Source: Rickettsiales bacterium
Lineage (GTDB): Bacteria; Pseudomonadota; Alphaproteobacteria; Methylaequorales; Methylaequoraceae
NCBI GenBank assembly: GCA_002711625.1
Contig: PARR01000008.1
Coordinates: 14,458-20,848 of the forward strand
Length of the DNA stretch: 6,391 nucleotides
Direction: 5' to 3'
Shown: positions 1 through 5,674 of the stretch, piece by piece
How positions within the stretch are numbered: position 1 is the stretch's first letter
Layout of the letters: each line of letters starts with the position of its first letter
Program-made: the position numbers and the translations under genes
The notes under the pieces: model-generated
Databases searched by the model: none
The model's input: only the letters and a program-made list of their open reading frames with translations
What the model was told of the DNA's origin: nothing

Positions 1-2865
1 CCTTTTTCAAATTCTATAACAATGTTAGCATTAGATATTTCAAGAAGATTAGAAAAGAACAAGCTAAACTATTCAGCATTAGAAGCCTTGATTCAGAGAC
101 TTGCTGTTGGTTCAGTCGGCTTTAGAGCAGATAGATTGAGAAAATATATAGGAGAAACCAAGGAAAAAAGTAATGAAAATAATTTAAAAAATATTATCAA
201 GGAACTAGCCTTTTCAAAGAATCAAAAGTTAAGACCATTCGAACATTTTAAAGAAATTATTAGTAAAGATATATTTGGAATCGTTCTAACAGCACATCCC
301 ACTTTTGGAATGACACCAAAAATGATGATCGATGTAGCAAAATTATCAACCCTAACGGATGATAATGGTAACAAAATTTCTGACTCGAGAATAAAAAAAA
401 TTATTAAAGAAATTTTTAAAACAGAGCAACGTCCAGAAAAAAATATAACTCTTGATTTTGAACATAAGTTATCAATTATTGCTTTAAAAAATCTACAAAA
501 TTCAATAACCAAGTTTTATGAAATTATTATTCAAGTTTCCAGAGATTTGTATCCTAATGATTATCACTTAATAAGACCTAAAATATTAAGTCTTCATACA
601 TGGGTTGGGTATGATGTAGACGGAAGAGGGGATATTTTTTGGAATAATTCCTTTTCAAAAAGAATTAAAGTGAAATTAGAACAGCTGGAACTTTATTCTA
701 ATAAAATAAGTATTTTACAAAAAAAAAAAAATGATGAATTTGTTGTACCAATCCTCAAAGCAATAAGAATTGAAATTGATACCGCAATAAAACACAATAA
801 AAAAATATTTAATGTATTTTCTGATAAAGACTTTTTCAACCACCTCGAAAGACTAGAATCAATTTCAATGTACATGTTTAAAAATAAAAAACATCTTTTA
901 ACCAATGATAAGTTATTAGTTGAGAAACTCGATAAAATCATTAAACATTACTCTTCAAAAAATACAAAAGTATCTAAAAGTCTTTGTAACGATTTTTTAC
1001 TATTTAGAATTGAAATTGAAAATTTTGGCTTAGGATTAGGTAGAACTCAAATTAGGTTGAATGCCAATCAACTTAATAATGCTATTTCCAAAGAGATTGA
1101 CTTAAGTGGTGATCCAGAAGATCCGTCAAACAAAAGAACTTATTTGTCAGCAATTTCAAAACTAATTGATAAGGCAAAACCTGTAAAAATCAATTTTGGG
1201 AGCATTTTAGAGGAAAACATGAATGCCAGAAGATATTTCATGGTTATAAAACAAATACTAAAATACATTGATGAAAATCAAAGTATAAGGTTTTTGATCG
1301 CTGAATGTGATTATTCCTTAACTGTTATGACAGCTTTGTATTTTTCAAAAATATTTGATGTTGAAGATAAAATTGATATATCTCCACTTTTTGAAACTGA
1401 AAGAGGATTATCAAATGGACATAACGTTATTAATACTCTTTTAAAAAATACTCACTTCAGAAAATATTTAAACTGTCGAAAAAAACTTTCTATTCAAACA
1501 GGATTTTCAGATGCTGGGAGATATATTGGGCAGTCAGCTGCAGTACTTTACATAGAAAATCTTCAAAGAAAAATTGCAAAAAATTTATCAGAAAATAATC
1601 TTCCAAATGTTAAATTACTAATTTTTAATACTCATGGTGAGTCAATTGGTCGAGGTGGACATCCAATGTCTTTGAATGACAGATTAAACTATGTAAGTTG
1701 CGAGTATACGAGAAAAAAACTTGAAAGTTGGGGAATAGATCTTGTACAAGAAATGAGTTTCCAAGGAGGTGATGGTTATCAATACTTCATGAATTTCGAG
1801 CTCTCATTTGCTTGTGTATCAAGAATTGCCGAATTTTGCCTTGCAAGCGTATCTGCTTCAAATACAGATCCATTATATGATTCTCAGGATTTTGGAATTG
1901 AATTTGTTAATACTATCAAACTTTTTAATACAGAAATCATGGATGACCCTAACTATGCAACTCTTTTAAACATTTTTGGTTCAAATATAACGCATTCAAC
2001 AGGTTCAAGATCTGTGAAAAGACATGTTGATGGTTCATTTAAAGCATTATCCTTTCATCCTAGTCAGACTAGAGCGATCCCACAAAATACCGTTCTTCAA
2101 CAATTAGGTATGCTTGCCAATACTCTCGGAGGAGTAGGAAAGTTTTTAAGAAAGGACGTAAATAAGTTCAAAAACTATTATAATAAGTCGCAAAGATTTA
2201 AAAAAATAATGGATATTGTTAAATATGCTTTTGCATTTAGTGATATAGAAGTTTTGAAAGCATACATAGATTGTTTTGATCCAGGAATGTGGCTTTCTTG
2301 GTCGACAAGAACTGTTGATTCAAAACGAAGTGAAAACATGGTTGAGGTAGCAAATTTACTTGAGAAATTTGATGTTCACTGGAGATTAAATAAAATTTAT
2401 AGAAAACTTCATCAAGAGTATATGGATATAAGAAATTGGGTTTTAGGTAAAAAATTAAGTGGAAGGATAGCTGTTGGTAAAGGTAGAGTTATAGAAAAGG
2501 AAATTAGAGATGAATTATTATTAATGCATGGAATAAGAGTTGCAATTTTTCATGAAATTTTCTTACTTTCTGTTAAAATCCCAAAATTTAGTGATCAAGC
2601 AGGTACTTCGAGAGAAGAAATAATTGCAAAACTTATAAGATTCGATGTGCTCGGAGCTGTAGAGAATCTTCGTAAAATTTTTCCCACAGACCAAGCGGTA
2701 AAAACTGTTAAAAGTGATTTTGGTGAGTCTTCAAACTACATAAATGAAGCTAATATTAATTACACGGAAGAAGAAAGAACAATTTTTAAACAACTAGAAG
2801 CACTTTATGAATGTACAAGACGAGTAAGTACCGGAATCACTCATTTCATAGGCTCTGTAGGATAA
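1..2865 (+). CDS. ppc: Phosphoenolpyruvate carboxylase-family protein, 5' end outside window
   Basis: Expected reaction: PEP plus bicarbonate to oxaloacetate, a cytoplasmic anaplerotic step. The frame is open from base 1, and the seven codons before the ATG at 22 read like normal protein (PFSNSIT, then MLALDISRRL). That ATG has no Shine-Dalgarno, so it is probably internal and the gene 5'-truncated; 954 codons are visible. Numbering from base 1, family motifs occur in order: VLTAHPT with the catalytic His at 99, QIR at 352 (E. coli Arg396 region), LFET with the metal-binding Glu at 465, GFSDAG with the metal-binding Asp at 504, the IGRGG loop at 549-553, SRxxKR at 669-674 and RAIP at 691. Oddities: the loop reads FNTHGESIGRGG instead of FHGRGG(S/T)xGRGG, so the equivalents of E. 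coli His579 and Arg581 are Asn and His. The protein ends ...GSVG, without the usual QNTG. This looks like the divergent alphaproteobacterial form. Family assignment is firm; PEPC activity is inferred. Confidence 0.88.
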   Translation, partial: PFSNSITMLALDISRRLEKNKLNYSALEALIQRLAVGSVGFRADRLRKYIGETKEKSNENNLKNIIKELAFSKNQKLRPFEHFKEIISKDIFGIVLTAHPTFGMTPKMMIDVAKLSTLTDDNGNKISDSRIKKIIKEIFKTEQRPEKNITLDFEHKLSIIALKNLQNSITKFYEIIIQVSRDLYPNDYHLIRPKILSLHTWVGYDVDGRGDIFWNNSFSKRIKVKLEQLELYSNKISILQKKKNDEFVVPILKAIRIEIDTAIKHNKKIFNVFSDKDFFNHLERLESISMYMFKNKKHLLTNDKLLVEKLDKIIKHYSSKNTKVSKSLCNDFLLFRIEIENFGLGLGRTQIRLNANQLNNAISKEIDLSGDPEDPSNKRTYLSAISKLIDKAKPVKINFGSILEENMNARRYFMVIKQILKYIDENQSIRFLIAECDYSLTVMTALYFSKIFDVEDKIDISPLFETERGLSNGHNVINTLLKNTHFRKYLNCRKKLSIQTGFSDAGRYIGQSAAVLYIENLQRKIAKNLSENNLPNVKLLIFNTHGESIGRGGHPMSLNDRLNYVSCEYTRKKLESWGIDLVQEMSFQGGDGYQYFMNFELSFACVSRIAEFCLASVSASNTDPLYDSQDFGIEFVNTIKLFNTEIMDDPNYATLLNIFGSNITHSTGSRSVKRHVDGSFKALSFHPSQTRAIPQNTVLQQLGMLANTLGGVGKFLRKDVNKFKNYYNKSQRFKKIMDIVKYAFAFSDIEVLKAYIDCFDPGMWLSWSTRTVDSKRSENMVEVANLLEKFDVHWRLNKIYRKLHQEYMDIRNWVLGKKLSGRIAVGKGRVIEKEIRDELLLMHGIRVAIFHEIFLLSVKIPKFSDQAGTSREEIIAKLIRFDVLGAVENLRKIFPTDQAVKTVKSDFGESSNYINEANINYTEEERTIFKQLEALYECTRRVSTGITHFIGSVG

Positions 2866-3773
2866 CTTTTTTTTTTATTATTATAATATTCTTCAATTGA
2901 TAATATTTCTTCCTCTGATAAATTCAATTTTTCAGACAGCTTGTTTAATTCTTCTCTTTCTTGTTGATCAATTACATTATCTTTTAGCATAAATTTTAAT
3001 TGATTCTCATATTTCTGCTGGTTTCTTCTTGAATATTCGGTAAATGCAGATGCCAGAATGCCAGAAGGCAAAGCAACCGTTCCGATCCCAAGAATGATTA
3101 TCAAAGAACCAAAAAATTTTCCTGCTGGTGTTATTGGAAAAGTGTCGCCATATCCTACCGTTGTTAGTGTTACAATAGCCCACCACATTGCTTGGGGTAT
3201 ACTTCCAAATTTATCTGGCTGAACATCTTTTTCTACTAAATACATTCCGCTTGAAGATATAATCAAAACAATAAATAAAATAAAAAATGCAGCTCCGAAG
3301 GAACGTCTTTGATCCCAAAGAACGGATAAAAGACTGTTAATTGAACCTGAATATCTAGAAAATTTTAGAAGTCTTAGTATTCTTAAAACCCTTATAAACC
3401 TGAGATCAATAGAAGGAAAAAATATGGTCATAATACTTGGGAGAATAGCTAATGCATCAATAAGAGCTGGAAAACTAAAAATATACTTAATTCTTTGATT
3501 CAATGATGATTCATGTTTCTTATCTTCGGTACATGCCCAGACACGTGCAATATATTCTACAGAAAAGATTGTTACAGAAAATATTTCAAAAGAAACAAAG
3601 AAAGTTTTGAAATTTTGGAATAAAATATCAACAGTTTCTAAAATTACGAAAAAAACGTTCAATGAAATAAGGCATACTAAAAAAATATCAAGGTATTTGC
3701 TTTTGGTATCATGATCTTGTGCAGGCTCAAGAAGTAACCAGGTTCTTTTTTTTAGTACTTGCCAAGAAACCAT
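2841..3773 (-). CDS. Voltage-gated potassium channel (six-TM, Kv type)
   Basis: A 310-residue inner-membrane channel, predicted to form a tetramer passing K+. Segments: S1 about 28-48, S2 about 57-80, S3 about 98-119 with Asp106, S4 about 122-141, S5 about 159-180, pore helix and filter 192-210, S6 about 220-245. The filter is TVGYGD (205-210), the K+ signature. S4 has basic residues at every third position (R125, R128, R131, R134, K137, R140), so voltage sensing is likely. S6 has a PSG kink at 236-238. The cytoplasmic tail (about 255-300) is charged and helical, with a DNVIDQQEREEL then LNLSEEEI pattern like a helix-loop-helix. The ATG directly abuts the TAA of the preceding gene and no Shine-Dalgarno is visible, so translation probably depends on reinitiation. 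It is the last gene of a five-gene cluster and its 3' end overlaps the PEPC-family gene by 25 bases. Function is clear; physiological role is not. Confidence 0.93.
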   Translation of the reverse strand: MVSWQVLKKRTWLLLEPAQDHDTKSKYLDIFLVCLISLNVFFVILETVDILFQNFKTFFVSFEIFSVTIFSVEYIARVWACTEDKKHESSLNQRIKYIFSFPALIDALAILPSIMTIFFPSIDLRFIRVLRILRLLKFSRYSGSINSLLSVLWDQRRSFGAAFFILFIVLIISSSGMYLVEKDVQPDKFGSIPQAMWWAIVTLTTVGYGDTFPITPAGKFFGSLIIILGIGTVALPSGILASAFTEYSRRNQQKYENQLKFMLKDNVIDQQEREELNKLSEKLNLSEEEILSIEEYYNNKKKSYPTEPMK

Positions 3774-4058
3774 TTATTTTTTTGGACAGGTTATTTCTTT
3801 TTGGCAAACGTTACCAGGAGCTCCTAAAAATATTTCTTTATTTTTTTCTCCCCTATTCTGAGATTGATATTCACATACGACATCATCCGGAACGATTGTT
3901 TCTTTAACAAGTCTACATTTAGGTTGTATAACTATTCTTTTTCTTCTATCGAATGTACCTTCTTCAGGAGCATAAGTTCTTCCAATTGATTCCGTTTCAA
4001 TTGGAGGAATAAAAATCAAAAAAGATATAAAAACGATTTTTTTTTTATTAATTACCAT
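3774..4058 (-). CDS. Small exported four-cysteine protein, unknown function
   Basis: A 94-residue protein I do not recognise. The frame extends upstream to a TTG at 4091, but the ATG at 4058 is the better start because it begins a clean signal peptide: MVINKKK, then hydrophobic residues 8-20 (IVFISFLIFIPPI). An earlier start would prepend a lysine-rich stretch. The mature part is basic with four cysteines at 48, 62, 85 and 91, consistent with two disulfides in the periplasm. It contains IVIQPKCRLVKET and VPDDVVCEYQ, which look like beta strands. It overlaps the preceding gene by 11 bases and abuts the channel gene (TAA followed immediately by ATG), so it belongs to the same transcript. An A10 run covers codons 5-7. 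A periplasmic or surface partner of the neighbouring Sel1 protein or channel is possible, but only by association. Confidence 0.65.
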   Translation of the reverse strand: MVINKKKIVFISFLIFIPPIETESIGRTYAPEEGTFDRRKRIVIQPKCRLVKETIVPDDVVCEYQSQNRGEKNKEIFLGAPGNVCQKEITCPKK

Positions 4059-4284
4059 CTTTTGACAGATTTTTATTTTTTTCTTTTTCAAGGTCTTTCA
4101 TATCATCAGTTCCAGGTTGATATGCCGTTCCTTGGATTGATTGAGCAATGAAATGATTCATTAATTTATCCGAATTTTTGACATACTCTTCTAATGATTC
4201 TTGAATTATTCTTTCAGCTTCGGTTTTACTTTTTGCTTCAATTTCAGCAACACCATCGATAATCCAATGTACTTTAAAAATCAT
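4048..4284 (-). CDS. Conserved-looking 78-residue protein, unknown function
   Basis: A small, probably cytoplasmic protein with no signal peptide and no cysteine. The N-terminal part (1-35) reads as beta strand, beta strand, amphipathic helix: FKVHWIIDG, VAEIEAKS, then KTEAERIIQESLEEYV. This pattern is seen in small ferredoxin-fold-like or DpnD/PcfM-like proteins, but the resemblance is too short to name a family. Residues 44-62 contain HFIAQSIQGTAYQPGTD, which looks conserved rather than random, and the C-terminus is a Lys/Glu/Asp/Asn-rich tail. The ATG overlaps the stop of the Sel1 gene (ATGA) and is preceded by the best Shine-Dalgarno in the cluster (4289-4298). The gene overlaps the next one by 11 bases. 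Coding status rests on the start signal, the interlocked overlaps and the plausible fold pattern. Confidence 0.7.
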   Translation of the reverse strand: MIFKVHWIIDGVAEIEAKSKTEAERIIQESLEEYVKNSDKLMNHFIAQSIQGTAYQPGTDDMKDLEKEKNKNLSKDGN

Positions 4285-4907
4285 TTTTCTCCCTTCCTAC
4301 TAAAATATTTTTCTTTTGTATGAATTTCGTTTGCCTCTTTCTGTATTTTATGAATCACATCTTTATCCAGTTTATTCGCCACCCTATCTCTGAGCTTCAT
4401 CGCTTTATATATACCTCCACTTACTGATACAGAGTACCACAAATATGATTTTTCAAGATTTACTTCTGGTGAAATTCTTTCAAACCAGTATCCTAATTTA
4501 AAAGCAGAAATATAATCTAATTTATTTTCAAATTTTTTTTCCAAAATATCTACAACGTTATATGATACTTTTAAAAACACTTTTTCATCGACTTTATCTT
4601 TGAGGACATCTATTTTATCTAGGCATTTTTTATTTCCATTAAGAGAACACAACCAAGTATACTTAAGTGACTCAAGATAATCCTGAGTTGTCCCAATTCC
4701 CTCAAAAAACATATTAGAGACATTGTAAATTGCATCAGCATTATCTTTTTGTGATAAATTAAAGAAAATAATAAAGGACTTGTCAAAATTTCCATTTTTA
4801 TAATTCTGAACGCCTTCTGAGTAGTAAATTTCGTCATCTTTAATATTTTCAGAATGAGTTTGTTTAAAAAAAAAAAACAAAAGTAATATTACGATTAAAG
4901 ATTTCAC
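4281..4907 (-). CDS. Exported Sel1-repeat (TPR-like) protein
   Basis: A 208-residue protein that starts at GTG. The GTG is supported because it gives a signal peptide at once (MKSLIVILLLFFFFKQTHSE, cleavage probably near residue 19), so the mature protein should be periplasmic or outer-membrane associated. Residues 25-55 look like a TPR-type helix pair (GVQNYKNGNFDKSF). Residues 58-95 match a Sel1 repeat (ADAIYNVSNMFFEGIGTTQDYLES...LNGNKKCLDKI), and 133-172 form a degenerate second one (AFKLGYWFE...NLEKSYLWYSVSVSGGIYKAMKL). The C-terminus (175-208) is a charged helix. Sel1 repeats are protein-binding scaffolds, often in envelope or signalling proteins. The partner is unknown; co-encoded proteins are obvious candidates. 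The start overlaps the NHLP-like gene's stop (GTGA) and the end overlaps the next start (ATGA). A T12 run encodes the Phe stretch of the signal peptide. Confidence 0.82.
   Translation of the reverse strand: MKSLIVILLLFFFFKQTHSENIKDDEIYYSEGVQNYKNGNFDKSFIIFFNLSQKDNADAIYNVSNMFFEGIGTTQDYLESLKYTWLCSLNGNKKCLDKIDVLKDKVDEKVFLKVSYNVVDILEKKFENKLDYISAFKLGYWFERISPEVNLEKSYLWYSVSVSGGIYKAMKLRDRVANKLDKDVIHKIQKEANEIHTKEKYFSRKGEK
4289..4298 (-). promoter_or_regulatory. Strong Shine-Dalgarno inside the cluster
   Basis: On the minus strand the sequence reads AGGAAGGGAG followed by AAAA and the ATG of the 78-residue gene, a purine-rich site at good spacing. It lies inside the last codons of the Sel1 gene. It fixes the ATG at 4284 as the start and suggests this small protein is made at a higher level than its upstream neighbours, whose starts have weak or no visible sites. 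Confidence 0.7.
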
Positions 4908-5308
4908 CGTCCAGCCATCATTACCAGTTGTAAATAAAGTACTCTCAATTTGAACTTTGAGTTAGGACGTTGTTCGTAAACAACAATTCGTGGTCTGTCG
5001 GAATTTGGTTTTTGAAACTCAATGGACATATCCTCAGGAAGGTAAACACCATTAAATTCAAGTGTTTTTTGCGGATTTTCTGAAAAATCGTCTTTAAACT
5101 GTGAGTCTATCCAAATTCTTGCTAATACTCTTCCCAAAATATCTGGTAAAAATTTTCTCACCTCAGCTTTATTTTTTAAATGATGCAACTTTTCTGTAAT
5201 ATTAATTTCCAGTGGATCATTTTTATTTTCTACCTTTTCTTGAGAAACAGTTATTAGTTCTGTTGATTTAGCTTTAACTGGAAGATTAGCACTATTTTTT
5301 TTTTTCAT
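4904..5308 (-). CDS. NHLP (nitrile hydratase leader peptide)-like domain protein
   Basis: A 134-residue, probably cytoplasmic protein and the first gene of the cluster. Residues about 58-115 resemble the NHLP domain, which is derived from the nitrile hydratase alpha subunit and reused as the leader of some ribosomal natural-product precursors. The family pattern is 'ARxWxDxxFKxxLxxxPxxxLxxxGVxLPExxxIxxxxxxxxxxxVVxxxRP'; here it reads LARIWIDSQFKDDF, ENPQKTLEFNGVYLPEDM and RPRIVVYEQRP. Residues 1-55 are a polar linker plus a charged helix. After the domain comes a short basic-hydrophobic tail (FKLRVLYLQLVMMAGR). There is no cysteine anywhere, so the enzyme's metal motif is absent. No Gly-Gly cleavage site is seen and the tail has almost no Ser/Thr/Cys, so a modified-peptide precursor is not well supported. 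No Shine-Dalgarno is visible before the ATG, and an A11 run covers codons 2-5. Domain similarity is by eye; function unknown. Confidence 0.72.
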   Translation of the reverse strand: MKKKNSANLPVKAKSTELITVSQEKVENKNDPLEINITEKLHHLKNKAEVRKFLPDILGRVLARIWIDSQFKDDFSENPQKTLEFNGVYLPEDMSIEFQKPNSDRPRIVVYEQRPNSKFKLRVLYLQLVMMAGR

Positions 5309-5346
5309 AATACATATGTTATTTTACATAAATAAAAATCATAATT

Positions 5347-5368
5347 AAATAAATAAATAAATAAATAA
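5347..5368. repeat. (AAAT)5 tetranucleotide microsatellite
   Basis: Five perfect copies of AAAT followed by AA lie in the middle of the divergent intergenic region. A copy-number change would alter promoter spacing for either flanking gene by 4 bases per unit. Confidence 0.9.
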
Positions 5369-5382
5369 TTTAAAATAATTTA
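5363..5382. repeat. Perfect 10-base tandem repeat (2 copies)
   Basis: AAATAATTTA occurs twice back to back (5363-5372 and 5373-5382), overlapping the end of the AAAT microsatellite. The period of about one helical turn would place both copies on the same DNA face, which suits a regulator or nucleoid-protein site. In such AT-rich DNA, chance or replication slippage is an equal explanation. Confidence 0.75.
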
Positions 5383-5401
5383 TTTACGTCGTTAATGTAA
5401 T

Positions 5402-5674
5402 ATGGATTTAAAAGATAATATTTATAAATTTCCTTCTTCTCAGTCAATTAAAGAAAACAGGTATATTCAAATTAGAGACGAAGTTGAAAAATTTTTAACC
5501 AATTATGCAATTGAGAGAAAAGACCTATGGGCGGTTGCTCTGGCCGCTGGAAGATTTTCCTCTATGACTCTTGAAAAGATTGATGGCACGGATAAAACCC
5601 TAGATTTTTTTAAGAATTGTATTAAGACACAAAAGGAAGCCGATTTAGGAAGTGATTCGGCTAACATTACCTGA
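5402..5674 (+). CDS. 90-residue protein, unknown function
   Basis: I do not recognise this protein. It has no signal peptide or membrane segment and is probably cytoplasmic and mostly helical. Residues about 20-40 form a charged amphipathic helix (RYIQIRDEVEKFLTNYAIER). Residues 41-60 hold a small-residue-rich helix (DLWAVALAAGRFSSMTLEKI) that looks like the conserved core, and 66-80 form a third helix (TLDFFKNCIKTQKEADL). The single cysteine is at 73. The ATG at 5402 is the only reasonable start, but no Shine-Dalgarno precedes it. It is transcribed away from the five-gene cluster and its last 30 bases overlap, antisense, the 3' end of the second bactofilin gene. Coding status is supported by higher GC at codon positions 1 and 2 than in the flanking gap and by the coherent helical pattern. 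Confidence 0.68.
   Translation: MDLKDNIYKFPSSQSIKENRYIQIRDEVEKFLTNYAIERKDLWAVALAAGRFSSMTLEKIDGTDKTLDFFKNCIKTQKEADLGSDSANIT

Larger units (their letters stand above)
5309..5401. promoter_or_regulatory. AT-rich divergent intergenic region, likely two promoters
   Basis: This 93-base gap separates the five-gene minus-strand cluster from the plus-strand 90-residue gene, so both promoters should lie here. Almost all bases are A or T, which makes -10 calls unreliable. The best minus-strand candidate is TATGAT (plus coordinates 5338-5343, about 30 bases before the ATG). A plus-strand candidate is TAAAAT at 5371-5376. Neither has a good -35. An 8-base palindrome ACATATGT lies at 5312-5319 close to the minus-strand start, and the only GC-containing patch is around ACGTCG (5386-5391). 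Neither flanking gene has a visible Shine-Dalgarno, so short or absent leaders are possible. Confidence 0.5.

Noticed and set aside
222..941. Minus-strand open frames of 96 and 82 codons within the PEPC-family gene
   Set aside because: They lie wholly antisense to a well-supported coding frame, have Ser/Phe/Ile-rich composition typical of AT-rich antisense, and lack start signals.
2866..2880. T10 run just after the PEPC-family stop as an intrinsic terminator
   Set aside because: No stable GC-rich stem precedes it, and it is the A10 lysine tract of the convergent channel gene.
3719..3907. Plus-strand 62-codon frame opposite the channel start and Cys protein
   Set aside because: Antisense to two supported genes; Phe/Leu-rich composition follows from A-rich lysine codons on the other strand.
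4059..4091. Upstream TTG start for the four-cysteine protein
   Set aside because: It would add 11 mostly lysine residues before an otherwise clean signal peptide and lies deep in the preceding gene; the ATG at 4058 fits better.
4619..4837. 72-codon minus-strand frame inside the Sel1 gene
   Set aside because: Out-of-frame shadow of the Sel1-repeat gene, with no matching start signal.
4904..4960. Thiazole/oxazole-type modified core peptide at the C-terminus of the NHLP-like protein
   Set aside because: The tail has no Cys or Thr and only one Ser, no Gly-Gly cleavage site, and no modifying enzyme is encoded nearby.
4904..5308. Catalytic nitrile hydratase or thiocyanate hydrolase subunit
   Set aside because: The protein has no cysteine, so the metal-binding cysteine cluster is missing; only the leader-like part is similar.
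5309..5401. CRISPR array or replication origin from the AT-rich repeats
   Set aside because: Repeats are too short and lack spacers for CRISPR; there is no DnaA-box cluster and no origin-type neighbour gene.
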